Assembly (NCBI RefSeq): GCF_028281565.1 | Contig: NZ_JANQJQ010000047.1 | Coordinates: forward strand, 158,288-222,287 | Reading direction: 5' to 3' | Origin: Seonamhaeicola sp. | Lineage (GTDB): Bacteria > Bacteroidota > Bacteroidia > Flavobacteriales > Flavobacteriaceae | DNA: 64,000 bases | Shown here: one piece after another, positions 17,369 to 26,402 of the stretch | Position numbering within the stretch: position 1 is the first letter of the stretch | How the letters are laid out: each line of letters starts with the position of its first letter | Made by a program: the position numbers and the translations under genes | Notes under the pieces: generated by a model | The model's input: only the letters and a program-made list of their open reading frames with translations | Told to the model about the DNA's origin: nothing | The model's database searches: none

Positions 17369-20218
17369 TTAGGCCTCTATATAGTCTTCAATAGGGGCAC
17401 ACGAGCATACCAAATTCCTGTCTCCATAGGCATCATCAACGCGTCTCACACTTGGCCAGAATTTATTATCCCTAATATACTCCAATGGAAAAGCGGCTTC
17501 CTCTCTCGAATAAGGGAAGTACCATTCGTTGGTCGTTATCATATCTAAAGTGTGAGGTGCATTCTTTAATATATTATTTGAGTCCTCCTTTGTTACACTG
17601 TCTATTTCTTTCTTAATGGAAATCATGGCATCACAGAATCTGTCTATTTCCTCTTTACTTTCGCTTTCGGTGGGTTCAATCATTAAAGTGCCGGCAACCG
17701 GGAAAGATACTGTAGGGGCATGAAAACCGTAGTCCATTAAACGTTTGGCGATATCTGTTACCTCAATGCCATTTGCCTTGAAAGGTCTGCAATCTACAAT
17801 CATCTCATGGGCGGCTCTACCACGTTCACCAGAGTATAGGGTATTGTAATGGCCATCTAATCGATGTTTAATATAATTAGCATTTAAAATAGCTACTTTA
17901 GTAGATTGTGTTAAACCTTCGGCTCCCAACATTTTAATGTAGCCATACGAAATTAAGCAGGCTAGAGCAGACCCATAGGGTGCCGCAGAAATAGCTGTGA
18001 TAGCTTTGGCACCACCTGTTTTAAATATCGGGTTTCCGGGAAGGAAAGGTGCCAGCTGCTTAGCAACGCATATGGGACCAACGCCCGGACCACCTCCACC
18101 ATGAGGGATAGCAAATGTTTTATGAAGATTTAAATGACAAACATCAGCACCAATATTTCCAGGGTTTGTCAAACCAACCTGGGCATTCATATTGGCTCCG
18201 TCCATATAAACCTGTCCGCCATGGTCATGAATGATTTGGGTGATCTCTTTAATAGCCGATTCATAAACACCATGTGTAGATGGATAGGTTACCATTAAAG
18301 CAGCTAAATTATCTTTATGCAGAATCGCTTTTTCACGTAAGTCGTTAACATCAATATTGCCTTCGTCCGTAGACTTTGTTACCACAACTTTCATTCCGGC
18401 CATCACGGCACTTGCCGGATTTGTTCCGTGTGCCGATGACGGGATCAAACAAATATTTCTATGACCTTCACCACGGGATTCATGGTAGGCCTTAATAACC
18501 ATTAATCCGGCAAACTCACCTTGAGCACCGGAGTTTGGTTGTAATGAGGTTGCCGCAAAACCGGTGATTTCATTAAGCTGGTTTTCCAGTGCTTTTAAAA
18601 CTCTTCTGTAACCTCTGGCTTGCTTTTTAGGAGCAAAGGGATGAATATTTCCCCATTTAAACCAACTCAACGGTAACATTTCGGAGGCGGCATTCAGTTT
18701 CATGGTGCAGGAGCCTAAAGAGATCATAGAATGGTTAAGCGATAAATCTTTTCTTTCCAAAGATTTAATATAGCGCATCAGCTGCGTTTCTGAGTGATGC
18801 TGATTGAACACATCCAGTTCTAAGAATGACGATGTTCTTTTAACAGAGTCTTCTATATTATTTGCAGGAGTCACTTCGGAAATTAAAACAGTTTCTTTGT
18901 TAGCAGCTTCTGCAAAAACCGAAATCAAATAATTGATATCCCTTATAGAGGTCGTTTCATTAATGGAAATGGTCACCGTGTCCTTATCCGGGTAACAAAG
19001 ATTGACTTTCTTCCGGGTTGCTATTTTCTTTATTTTTCCAGCCTCTGTTTTTATTTGAAGTGTATCAAAGAATGACGTGTTAACCTGTTTGTAACCAAAA
19101 CTTTCTAAAACTTCAGCTAGTTTTGATGCTTTGTTATGTATTTTATTGGCAATGAATTCTAATCCTTTTGGCCCATGGTAAACAGCGTACATGCCTGCCA
19201 TGACTGCCAATAATACTTGAGCGGTACAGATGTTTGAAGTCGCTCTATCCCTTTTGATATGCTGCTCTCTGGTTTGCAACGCCATACGCAAAGCCCTGTT
19301 GCCATTGGCGTCTTTTGTTACGCCAATAATTCGCCCGGGAATGTCTCTTTTAAAAGCTTCTCTGGTAGCAAAATAAGCGGCATGCGGGCCACCATACCCC
19401 ATAGGAATTCCAAAACGTTGTGTGGTGCCAACCACTACATCGGCACCAAAATTACCGGGAGCTTCCAGCTTCACCAAACTCAAAATATCAGCAGCTACGG
19501 CAACCTTGATTTGAGCGTTTTTAGCATGCTCAATAAAGGATTTGATATCGGTTATCTGACCATCTCTTCCCGGATATTGTAACATGGCCCCAAAGAATTC
19601 AGAAGAAAACTCAAAATCTTCTTCTTTTCCAACAACCAGTTCAATGCCTATTGGGTTTGCTCTTGTTTGCAACAGTGATAGTGTTTGTGGTAAAACATTA
19701 TCTGAAACAAAGAACTTATTAATACCGGCTTTCTTTTGAGCACGTTCTCTCACGGCAAATAACAAGCTCATAGCTTCTGCAGCAGCTGTACTTTCATCAA
19801 GAAGTGAGGCATTGGCAATTTCCATTCCGGTAAGTTCCAAAACCATAGTTTGGAAGTTTAAAAGGGCTTCTAATCTGCCTTGTGCAATTTCGGCCTGATA
19901 CGGGGTATAAGCTGTATACCAACCCGGATTTTCTAAAATGTTACGTTGAATAACAGCGGGCATTACGGTAGGGTGATACCCTAAGCCTATATAGGTCTTG
20001 TAAGCTTTGTTCTTTTTAGACAGATCGTGAATATGAAGTAAATACTCATGCTCTGTCATAGGGGCATCCAAATTCAAACCATTGTCTAAGCGGATATCAT
20101 CCGGAATGGTTTCATAGATTAATTGTTCCAAAGATTCTAAACCAAGCGTTTCCAACATTTGTTTCTGGTCTTCTTCATTCGGACCAATATGACGCAGAGC
20201 AAAAGCGTTTGTATTCAT
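17369..20218 (-). CDS. gcvP: Glycine dehydrogenase (aminomethyl-transferring), P protein
   Basis: The 949-residue pyridoxal-phosphate subunit of the glycine cleavage system. It decarboxylates glycine and passes the aminomethyl group to lipoylated GcvH in the cytoplasm, feeding one-carbon units to tetrahydrofolate. Both halves of the fused P protein are present; the PLP lysine is Lys700 in H-L-N-L-H-K-T-F, followed by the glycine-rich P-H-G-G-G-G-P-G. The N-terminal F-A-x-R-H-I-G-P motif is clear. Length equals the family norm. GcvT and GcvH are not in this window, so the system is scattered. On the minus strand a TATTTTTG box lies shortly upstream of the ATG. Confidence 0.97.
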   Translation of the reverse strand: MNTNAFALRHIGPNEEDQKQMLETLGLESLEQLIYETIPDDIRLDNGLNLDAPMTEHEYLLHIHDLSKKNKAYKTYIGLGYHPTVMPAVIQRNILENPGWYTAYTPYQAEIAQGRLEALLNFQTMVLELTGMEIANASLLDESTAAAEAMSLLFAVRERAQKKAGINKFFVSDNVLPQTLSLLQTRANPIGIELVVGKEEDFEFSSEFFGAMLQYPGRDGQITDIKSFIEHAKNAQIKVAVAADILSLVKLEAPGNFGADVVVGTTQRFGIPMGYGGPHAAYFATREAFKRDIPGRIIGVTKDANGNRALRMALQTREQHIKRDRATSNICTAQVLLAVMAGMYAVYHGPKGLEFIANKIHNKASKLAEVLESFGYKQVNTSFFDTLQIKTEAGKIKKIATRKKVNLCYPDKDTVTISINETTSIRDINYLISVFAEAANKETVLISEVTPANNIEDSVKRTSSFLELDVFNQHHSETQLMRYIKSLERKDLSLNHSMISLGSCTMKLNAASEMLPLSWFKWGNIHPFAPKKQARGYRRVLKALENQLNEITGFAATSLQPNSGAQGEFAGLMVIKAYHESRGEGHRNICLIPSSAHGTNPASAVMAGMKVVVTKSTDEGNIDVNDLREKAILHKDNLAALMVTYPSTHGVYESAIKEITQIIHDHGGQVYMDGANMNAQVGLTNPGNIGADVCHLNLHKTFAIPHGGGGPGVGPICVAKQLAPFLPGNPIFKTGGAKAITAISAAPYGSALACLISYGYIKMLGAEGLTQSTKVAILNANYIKHRLDGHYNTLYSGERGRAAHEMIVDCRPFKANGIEVTDIAKRLMDYGFHAPTVSFPVAGTLMIEPTESESKEEIDRFCDAMISIKKEIDSVTKEDSNNILKNAPHTLDMITTNEWYFPYSREEAAFPLEYIRDNKFWPSVRRVDDAYGDRNLVCSCAPIEDYIEA

Positions 20219-20338
20219 TCAATTACAATTTATTATACAAACCGCAAAAATACGTATTATTTAATGTTGTTTGTTGCTTATACGGGAAAGTTTTTAACCA
20301 TTTGATAACGTTATTAACAGTTTAATTATTTTTGTTTG

Positions 20339-21172
20339 ATGACGGCTTTAAAACAACTTTTAAACTTTTACATAAATAGTAGTATTCATGTGGCCTTGGC
20401 GGTGAGTTCGTTAACATGGATAACGCTCATGGAATTTCAAATTCCTTTTGATAAAAGCCTGTTGTTTTTTGTTTTTTTTGCATCTGTTACCGGCTACAAT
20501 TTTGTGAAGTATTTTGGTCTTGCGAAATTTCATCACAGACGTTTAGCCAATTGGTTAAAAATGATTCAGATCTTTTCGTTTTTCTGCTTTGTATTGATGT
20601 GTTTTTATGCATTAAAACTGGAAACGAAAACGCTATTATACATTCTTGGTTTTGGCGCTATTACATTTTTTTATGCTATCCCGTTTTTACCCAAACATTT
20701 TTTTGTAGACAAGCAGCAAAACTTGCGAAGTATTGGCGGACTGAAAATATACTTAATTGCTTTGGTATGGAGTGGCGTAACCGTTTTTCTGCCTTTTATC
20801 AATAATGATATTGCTATAAATACCGATGTTTTTATAACCGCTGTTCAACGTTATATCTATATCATTGTATTGATGTTTCCATTTGAAATCAGGGATTTAC
20901 GGTTTGATAATTTAAAGCTATCCACCATTCCGCAGAAAATAGGCGTAAAGAGAACCAAAGCCATTGGAGCTATGACTCTTATAGTCCTATTAATGATAGA
21001 GTTTTTTAAAGAGGAGCTATCCGTAAAAAGACTTGTAGTTTTGGTAGTAGTTGTGATATGTACGCTGTTGGCGTTATTATTTGCTAAAATAGAACAGGGA
21101 AAGTATTACAGTGCTTTTTGGGTTGAAGGCCTACCCATTTTGTGGTTGGGGTTATTACTGATGTTTAACTAG
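20339..21172 (+). CDS. UbiA-like polytopic membrane protein
   Basis: A 277-residue protein with about eight hydrophobic helices, arranged like UbiA-family prenyltransferases. One loop, R-D-L-R-F-D-N-L-K-L-S-T-I-P-Q-K-I-G, resembles the second aspartate motif of that family. The first motif (N-D-x-x-D-x-x-x-D) is not visible: the expected loop reads F-V-K-Y-F-G-L-A-K-F-H-H-R-R. The catalytic role is thus doubtful, and it may be a diverged or non-catalytic member. The longest frame begins at a TTG; the ATG at 20339 is chosen. Its stop overlaps by 4 bp the stop of the opposing small gene. Confidence 0.6.
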   Translation: MTALKQLLNFYINSSIHVALAVSSLTWITLMEFQIPFDKSLLFFVFFASVTGYNFVKYFGLAKFHHRRLANWLKMIQIFSFFCFVLMCFYALKLETKTLLYILGFGAITFFYAIPFLPKHFFVDKQQNLRSIGGLKIYLIALVWSGVTVFLPFINNDIAINTDVFITAVQRYIYIIVLMFPFEIRDLRFDNLKLSTIPQKIGVKRTKAIGAMTLIVLLMIEFFKEELSVKRLVVLVVVVICTLLALLFAKIEQGKYYSAFWVEGLPILWLGLLLMFN

Positions 21173-21432
21173 TTTGCTTGTTCTTTTATAGCCTTGTCCA
21201 GCTCTTTTTTCATGTTTTTTTTGCAATTAGGATCTAAACACTCCACATTAGATTCCTTTATTTTTTTTGTCAGCATGGTATTATTCTTATAATAGGCTCT
21301 TGTAATTTTGCACCATGATAGTCTGATATTCAGTTTAAATTTTTCCCATAAACTGGCTTCATCATATTGTGCTTTGTCGCATATGTATTGCGCTTCTTCG
21401 CAGCTTATAAATAAAAACCCCTTTTTCTTCAT
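21169..21432 (-). CDS. Small protein downstream of sigma factor, possible anti-sigma
   Basis: An 87-residue hydrophilic protein whose start (M-K-K-K-G-F-L-F-I-S-C) lies 2 bp after the sigma-factor stop, so the two are co-translated. It has C-E-E-A-Q-Y-I-C-D-K-A and, about 28 residues later, W-C-K-I-T-R. This spacing recalls small zinc-finger (HC2-like) anti-sigma proteins in flavobacteria, but the second Cys of the expected C-x-x-C is replaced, so zinc binding may be lost. A further pair of Cys lies near the C-terminus (C-L-D-P-N-C). The role as an anti-sigma is inferred from position and size only. An ATG nine codons upstream overlaps the sigma gene and is less likely. Confidence 0.6.
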   Translation of the reverse strand: MKKKGFLFISCEEAQYICDKAQYDEASLWEKFKLNIRLSWCKITRAYYKNNTMLTKKIKESNVECLDPNCKKNMKKELDKAIKEQAN

Positions 21433-21434
21433 TA

Positions 21435-21986
21435 TTAAAACCAATTTTCTTTTAAGCAACTAGCCATGGCTGTACGTGCTCTATGGATTATTACCCAAAG
21501 GTTAGACGCAGTAATATTTAGTTCATTACAAATAACCTCGGTTTCAAAACCTTGTATTGTCTTCATTTTAAAAACTTCGGCTTGTTTTTCGGGAAGTTTG
21601 CTTAAGCAGTCATGAATAGCATCTCCCAATTCACTATTTTGCATAGTGTCTTCAGCAGTTTTGTCAAACGGGTCTGCAACACGTTCTTCCAGCCAATCGC
21701 CTTCAGTCTCGTCATCTTTATAATTAATTCTAACTTCGGCTTTTCCTTTATTGGAATTGATTTTCCGATAGTGGTCAATAATTTTTCTTTTTAGAATAGA
21801 GATAAGCCACGTACGTTCACTGGCCTCACCCTTAAAGTTTTTCATTGACTTTAAGCCCGCCAAAAAAGTATCCTGAACCAAATCTTGGGCCACCTCTCTA
21901 TCACTGATACGTGTAATGGTATAATTGTACAAATAATCAGAATATAAATCGATCCACTTATTTGGATTAACCTGATGGTTAGGCAT
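21435..21986 (-). CDS. ECF-type sigma-70 family RNA polymerase sigma factor
   Basis: A 183-residue group 4 sigma factor. Region 2 covers residues about 10-80 with D-L-V-Q-D-T-F-L-A-G-L-K and T-W-L-I-S-I-L-K-R-K-I-I-D-H-Y-R-K, which bind core polymerase and the -10 element. After an acidic linker, region 4 (L-P-E-K-Q-A-E-V-F-K-M-K, then V-I-C-N-E-L-N-I-T-A-S-N-L-W-V-I-I-H-R-A-R) is the helix-turn-helix for the -35 box. No extra domains. It is followed closely by a small Cys-containing protein that may control it. The regulon is unknown. Confidence 0.92.
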   Translation of the reverse strand: MPNHQVNPNKWIDLYSDYLYNYTITRISDREVAQDLVQDTFLAGLKSMKNFKGEASERTWLISILKRKIIDHYRKINSNKGKAEVRINYKDDETEGDWLEERVADPFDKTAEDTMQNSELGDAIHDCLSKLPEKQAEVFKMKTIQGFETEVICNELNITASNLWVIIHRARTAMASCLKENWF

Positions 21987-22063
21987 TGTCTAGCAATTAT
22001 TTTTAGTATCCCAAAAATAAGATAAAAAAATGAATATTTTAAAAACAATGATTAACACTGAAG

Positions 22064-22756
22064 TTATTGGAGCATTCCCTTTTGAACCTGGACCTCTGAA
22101 CCGTTTACCAAATAGGTAGACAAGTGTTTTAAGTTTTTAAAGTTGGCCGGCAAAAGATCAAGTAGTTTAGAATCTAAGTTTGAACTGTCCATTTGATGGA
22201 TTTCCCAAGGTTTGTGGTATATATTATATCGAACTGTTTTTCTTTTTTTACTTTTTATGAATGCAATGTATCTGTCAACAACAAAATGTTTCAATGAGTT
22301 TTTTTGAAGTTTATCGGTTTTTGTACCAGCCTTAGCTTTAATAGTTGCTACTTTATAATTGTATTGTAGCTCTATACGATCTCCTTTCTTTAACTTTTTT
22401 AAACCAATCGCTTTAAAAAAATACGGTTCGTTATAAATCTTATTGCCAACTAGTGCGATTAAATGTTTAGGAGCAAACTCTCTTATGAAAACAACACCCC
22501 TGGAACCATCTGTTTTGGATTTAGCGTAAAACCGAAAGTTTATTTGTCCGAAATGTTGATGAAAGGGGACTTTAATACCAAAGAATTTTACTTTTGAAAA
22601 CGTAAAAGCTACCAAACTGATCAAAGCTTTTCCATTGAACAGATCTAATTCCGTATTAATAGGCAAATAAGGCTCAAGTATTGATTTGTCTACCTCAAAG
22701 GTTGATATAATCAGGTCTTTCCATTCGCAGGTCATAAAGATGTTAGTTGGTTTCAT
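22064..22756 (-). CDS. DUF2071 (YqjF-like) protein
   Basis: A 230-residue soluble protein of the DUF2071 family: N-terminal M-T-C-E-W-K-D-L-I-I-S-T-F-E-V-D, then L-P-I-N-T-E-L-D-L-F-N-G-K-A-L-I-S-L-V-A-F and V-F-I-R-E-F-A-P. Members have an acetoacetate-decarboxylase-like fold, but no reaction is established. It lies downstream of the GbsR/MarR regulator on the same strand with 52 bp between them, and that gap contains an operator identical in design to the one upstream of the regulator. It is therefore a likely member of the regulator's own regulon. Confidence 0.82.
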   Translation of the reverse strand: MKPTNIFMTCEWKDLIISTFEVDKSILEPYLPINTELDLFNGKALISLVAFTFSKVKFFGIKVPFHQHFGQINFRFYAKSKTDGSRGVVFIREFAPKHLIALVGNKIYNEPYFFKAIGLKKLKKGDRIELQYNYKVATIKAKAGTKTDKLQKNSLKHFVVDRYIAFIKSKKRKTVRYNIYHKPWEIHQMDSSNLDSKLLDLLPANFKNLKHLSTYLVNGSEVQVQKGMLQ

Positions 22757-22770
22757 TTTATTTATTTTTA

Positions 22771-22794
22771 AACTTTCAGAAAAAATTGAAAGTT
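22771..22794. promoter_or_regulatory. Candidate GbsR operator upstream of the DUF2071 gene
   Basis: AACTTTCA-N8-TGAAAGTT, exact 8-nt arms and an 8-nt A/T-rich spacer, 15 bp upstream of the DUF2071 ATG. The same arms and spacer length recur at 23337-23362 upstream of the regulator gene. Two such matches flanking one regulator gene are unlikely by chance. Confidence 0.7.
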
Positions 22795-22808
22795 ATATTT
22801 AAATTTTT

Positions 22809-23312
22809 TTACTTAATGAGTTTTATTAACGATTTAGTCACCCAGTTTTGTTCCTGGGTAGCAATTTTATTTAATAAAGAATCTGCTGTACCGGCCAGGT
22901 CATGTAATGCTTTAGTCTGTTTAATAAGCTCTTTAGTTTTAGCGGTTCCATCATCTTTAATAGAACTTACTTCTTTTAAAGTTTTAATAACTGGTTTTAT
23001 TTCTCGTCTACTTCGTTCTTTAGCAATGTGTCTTGCCAGTTCTTCAACATCTTTTTCGGTAGTAAAGAATTCTCTACGTTCGCCTGGAACTAATTCTTTA
23101 GTAACAATGCCCCAGTCCATTAGCTGACGTAAGTTCATACTGGTATTGCCCCTGGAGATTTTAAGTTCCTCCATGATGTCCTCCATCGAAAGCGGTTTCG
23201 TAGAAATAAATAACAAGGCTTGTATCTGTGCCATGGCCTTATTTATACCCCACATAGATCCTAGGCTTCCCCAGGTACTAATGAACTTTTCTTTGGCTTC
23301 TTCGTAATTCAT
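22809..23312 (-). CDS. GbsR/MarR family transcriptional regulator
   Basis: A 167-residue winged-helix protein of the GbsR subgroup: F-I-S-T-W-G-S-L-G-S-M-W-G-I-N-K-A-M-A-Q-I-Q near the start, the recognition region M-E-D-I-M-E-E-L-K-I-S-R-G-N-T-S-M-N-L-R-Q-L and a wing with E-L-V-P-G-E-R-R-E-F-F. A coiled-coil C-terminus would dimerise it. GbsR proteins repress osmolyte uptake and synthesis genes in Bacillus; in Bacteroidota they have varied neighbours. The gene has a strong promoter on the minus strand, with its -33 TTG inside an inverted repeat, so it probably represses itself. Confidence 0.88.
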   Translation of the reverse strand: MNYEEAKEKFISTWGSLGSMWGINKAMAQIQALLFISTKPLSMEDIMEELKISRGNTSMNLRQLMDWGIVTKELVPGERREFFTTEKDVEELARHIAKERSRREIKPVIKTLKEVSSIKDDGTAKTKELIKQTKALHDLAGTADSLLNKIATQEQNWVTKSLIKLIK

Positions 23313-23316
23313 ATAA

Positions 23317-23346
23317 CAAAGATATAATTATTTTCTAAACTTTCAA
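23317..23346 (-). promoter_or_regulatory. Promoter of the gbsR-like gene
   Basis: Read on the minus strand: TTG (23346-23344), a 19-nt spacer and TATCTTTG (23324-23317), a full match to the flavobacterial TTG/TAnnTTTG promoter. The -7 box ends 4 bp from the ATG at 23312, so the message has a very short leader or none. The TTG lies in the arm of the operator at 23337-23362, so a bound repressor would cover it. Confidence 0.65.
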
Positions 23347-23362
23347 TAATTTTTGAAAGTTT
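23337..23362. promoter_or_regulatory. Candidate GbsR operator between divergent genes
   Basis: AAACTTTCA-N8-TGAAAGTTT, 9-nt perfect arms, same core and spacer as the site at 22771-22794. It covers the -33 box of the regulator gene. Its right edge (TTTG at 23360-23363) is also 20 nt from TATCCTTA (23384-23391), a weaker candidate promoter for the divergent gene at 23417, so that gene may be controlled too. Confidence 0.72.
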
Positions 23363-23416
23363 GTTGTAAAAAGCTTTTTTTCGTATCCTTATTTCAAAAT
23401 AATTAAACAATTTAAA

Positions 23417-24625
23417 ATGTTATTGAAAAAGTGCATTATAACGAGATCATGTTTAGTTTTAACAATATTGTGTTGTTATATCGGATTTTCACAGAGTAAT
23501 ACGGTAGAAGTTGATGGCGTAGTGCAAGACGGATCTAACAATCCGGTGCCTTATGCCAACATTACATTTACAAATAAGTATAAAGGGACCATGACCAATG
23601 AAGATGGGGCTTTTTTATTGGAAATTTTTAAAAGTGAAGTCAACGATTCTTTAGAGATCAGTTGCATGGGGTATGAGCCCGCAAAAGTTAAAATTAGCGA
23701 CTATTTAAGTCAACCGGAAAAAGTAATTCGACTTAAAGAAAGCATTGTAGAGTTAGACGAGATAAAAATTTTGTCGCCGGTTGAATACGTTCAAAATGCT
23801 TTGAAAAACTTAAAGAACACCACGATTAGTAAGCCGCATCAACTTACCTTGTTGTATAGAAGAGCGTCCAGTGAAGAGAAAAAGGCCCGGTTTTTTGTAG
23901 AGCACTATATGAAGATCTTAGATAAAGGGCCATCGGCTATGGAAATCATAGCTATTGAAGTTATGGAGGGGCGAAAATCTGCCGATTACAGGTTTTTTAA
24001 GAAAAAAGAATTCAGGCATTCCGTGGTTCCTATGACCATTCGTAATCCCGTCAGGCAACACTTACCCATGAAGAAAATTACCTGGAAAAAAGTTGGAGAC
24101 ACCTCCTATGATGGTGAAGATGTGGTGATTATTGAAGGCAGACCTCCTAAGGGAGCATACAAATATATGGCCAATGGTCAGCCTTTTAAACTTTATATAG
24201 GTGTTGATACTTATGCTATTTATAGAATTGAAAACGAGGCAAATAATTCTTTATATGTGTATAAGAAGCATAAAGATGGCAGGCTTTTTTTAGGATATCA
24301 TAGCAGACAATGGACCTCTCAGGAAAAGATTTCGACCGAGCTTCAAAGGCGATTGGGAAAAGGTATAAACCAAATTCAGGCGACTTATAAGCATGAAGTT
24401 TTTGTTTTAGATATTGAAACCGATAGAAAAAGAATGCGTGTTAGACATCAGGAAGCAGCTCCAAAAACCGATATGGCTGATTTAAAAGTACCTTATAATG
24501 CTAATTTTTGGGCCAATTTTGTAGCACCGCCGGACACCAAATATTTTAAAGCTATTAAGGCAGAATTAGAATCTAATTTTGGCGTGCCTTTAGAAAAGCA
24601 ATTTTTATATGCCAATAAGGAGTAA
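23417..24625 (+). CDS. Exported protein with carboxypeptidase-regulatory-like domain
   Basis: A 402-residue secreted or outer-membrane-associated protein. A signal peptide (about residues 1-25, ending G-F-S-Q) is followed by a carboxypeptidase-D-regulatory-like beta-sandwich (V-E-V-D-G-V-V-Q-D-G to L-D-E-I-K-I, about 30-120), the same type of domain that starts SusC proteins but without plug or barrel after it. The remaining 280 residues are a mostly beta domain with no recognised catalytic motif, seen in other flavobacterial proteins of unknown function. It is divergent from the GbsR-like gene and may share its operator. It converges on the LAS-type peptidase gene with adjoining stops. Confidence 0.75.
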   Translation: MLLKKCIITRSCLVLTILCCYIGFSQSNTVEVDGVVQDGSNNPVPYANITFTNKYKGTMTNEDGAFLLEIFKSEVNDSLEISCMGYEPAKVKISDYLSQPEKVIRLKESIVELDEIKILSPVEYVQNALKNLKNTTISKPHQLTLLYRRASSEEKKARFFVEHYMKILDKGPSAMEIIAIEVMEGRKSADYRFFKKKEFRHSVVPMTIRNPVRQHLPMKKITWKKVGDTSYDGEDVVIIEGRPPKGAYKYMANGQPFKLYIGVDTYAIYRIENEANNSLYVYKKHKDGRLFLGYHSRQWTSQEKISTELQRRLGKGINQIQATYKHEVFVLDIETDRKRMRVRHQEAAPKTDMADLKVPYNANFWANFVAPPDTKYFKAIKAELESNFGVPLEKQFLYANKE

Positions 24626-25405
24626 TTATTTTATTTGAAGATGTATATGGTCGTCATGCCTTACGGCCTGGCAACCGTGAAACCTGATTTTGTTTTCCGA
24701 AGATAAACCCAGACGTTCCTTAAGATAAGGTTCAATAAAGATCTTTTCGGTTTTAGGCGAAGCTAACAATTGAAGTATTAAAGCTTTTGTTTTATTTCGA
24801 TCTAATTCTAAATCATTGATAGTCCCGAAAGTTAAATATTTGGGGAAATCATATTGCCAGTAGCCATTGTTTAAGCAGTTTTCTGAAGTTTCCATATGGT
24901 CTACAACATAGGCACCGTAACCTGAAACCGATGGTTTCTTATTTGTTGAATTTCCGTTTTCGTCTAAATACATAAATGAAATATCTACTTTTTTGCCGTC
25001 GTTATGGCTTAGGTGAGGGAGTAAAGGAAAGCCGTCAAAGAAGGGAAAATTAGCATCAAGATAGGTAATTCTTATATCTGATTTATACAATACATGTAAG
25101 GCATGTTCTAGTTCAACTTTTAATCTAGGTTTAACATAATTTCTAAATAATAAGGGATAGACTATATTTTTTGATCTTAATTCAGAATTGAAAACTGGTA
25201 ATGCCTCTCTGCCAAAACTTTTTGCAATTGGCGGAATTATCAAAATATTGAAGATCAAATATAAAATTGGAAATAGGTAGCGTTTTTTCTTTTTGAATCT
25301 GGCTGAAATAAATAAGGCTAGCAACCACAACAAACCACCTACCTGGGTTAACATGGTCAGCAATAAGATAAATAGTAGGTGCACCAGTATTTTTACCAAC
25401 TTCAT
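24626..25405 (-). CDS. Membrane-anchored LAS-type (MepA/VanX-like) peptidase candidate
   Basis: A 259-residue protein with two hydrophobic helices at the N-terminus (about residues 4-34 and 43-60) and a soluble domain outside. The domain has L-S-H-N-D-G-K-K-V-D-I-S-F (His134, Asp141) and R-H-D-D-H-I-H-L-Q-I (His253, His255), the spacing of metal ligands in LAS enzymes, which are D-Ala-D-Ala carboxypeptidases and murein endopeptidases such as MepA and VanX. The catalytic Glu/His before the last pair is not certain. Peptidoglycan trimming is a reasonable inference, not proven. Relatives are usually annotated as hypothetical. The stop abuts that of the previous plus-strand gene. Confidence 0.6.
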   Translation of the reverse strand: MKLVKILVHLLFILLLTMLTQVGGLLWLLALFISARFKKKKRYLFPILYLIFNILIIPPIAKSFGREALPVFNSELRSKNIVYPLLFRNYVKPRLKVELEHALHVLYKSDIRITYLDANFPFFDGFPLLPHLSHNDGKKVDISFMYLDENGNSTNKKPSVSGYGAYVVDHMETSENCLNNGYWQYDFPKYLTFGTINDLELDRNKTKALILQLLASPKTEKIFIEPYLKERLGLSSENKIRFHGCQAVRHDDHIHLQIK

Positions 25406-25463
25406 AAGTGTTAAACGTATAAATAGTAAACATATTTAAAGTATTTTTCATTAATTTTAGAAT

Positions 25464-26396
25464 GTGATCTATAAGGAATACAATAGAAGGGACGTTTTAA
25501 AGTTATCCGGGCTTGCCGGACTGGGAATAGCCTTGTCTCCGTTATTGTCGTCATTCAATTTTAAGGACCCTATGTTACAGAGAAAAATTCCTTCGTCCAA
25601 TGCGTTGCTGCCGGTAATAGGTTTGGGTACATGGCAAACTTTTGATGTTGGTAATTCCGGTTCAGATAGAGAGCGATTGAGTCAGGTTTTAGTTGAGATG
25701 AATAAATTAGGAGGGCGGGTTATAGATTCTTCACCCATGTATGGCAGTTCTGAACATGTAGTAGGAGACTTAACTCAAAAAGCTGATTTTAAAAATAATT
25801 TTTTTTACGCAACTAAAGTTTGGATAAGTGGAAGGGAAGCGGGCATTAATCAAATGCAGAATTCGTTTAAGCTAATGCAACGCCAACAGATGGATTTAAT
25901 GCAAATCCATAACCTGGTGGACTGGAAAGTCCATGTAAAAACACTTAGAGATTGGAAAGCAGAAGGAAAAATTAAATATTGGGGCATTACACATTATACC
26001 GATAGTTCACATCAGCAATTAGAAGAGGTCATTAAAGCTGAAAAACCGGATTTTGTACAGTTCAATTATTCTATTTTATCACGTCATGCGGAAAAATCGT
26101 TGTTTGAAACCATTAGAAAACACAATACAGCGACTTTAATTAACAGGCCTTTTGAAACCGGCAGATTATTTAGAGCCACCAAAGGAAAAACCATTCCAAC
26201 CTGGGCTAAAGACTATGACATCAATAGTTGGGGACAATTCTTCCTGAAGTTTATCCTATCGAACGAATTAGTGACCTGCGTAATCCCCGGAACTTCCAAA
26301 CCCCATCATATGATTGATAACATGATGGCAGGTTATGGCAAATTACCAGACCTAAAGGTTAGGGAAAAAATGTATAGCTATATTAAATCGCTATAG
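25464..26396 (+). CDS. Aldo/keto reductase with Tat-type leader
   Basis: A 310-residue aldo/keto reductase with the full catalytic tetrad Asp88, Tyr93 (D-S-S-P-M-Y-G), Lys118 (Y-A-T-K-V-W) and His149 (M-Q-I-H-N). The N-terminus begins with N-R-R-D-V-L-K-L-S-G-L-A-G-L-G-I-A, a twin-arginine signal (R8-R9), so the folded enzyme with its cofactor is probably exported to the periplasm. Translation starts at GTG (25464): an ATG two bases earlier is out of frame and stops at once, and the next in-frame ATG would lose the signal. The substrate is unknown. It converges with the M3 peptidase gene, 6 bp between stops. Confidence 0.85.
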   Translation: MIYKEYNRRDVLKLSGLAGLGIALSPLLSSFNFKDPMLQRKIPSSNALLPVIGLGTWQTFDVGNSGSDRERLSQVLVEMNKLGGRVIDSSPMYGSSEHVVGDLTQKADFKNNFFYATKVWISGREAGINQMQNSFKLMQRQQMDLMQIHNLVDWKVHVKTLRDWKAEGKIKYWGITHYTDSSHQQLEEVIKAEKPDFVQFNYSILSRHAEKSLFETIRKHNTATLINRPFETGRLFRATKGKTIPTWAKDYDINSWGQFFLKFILSNELVTCVIPGTSKPHHMIDNMMAGYGKLPDLKVREKMYSYIKSL

Positions 26397-26402
26397 AAGC
26401 AA

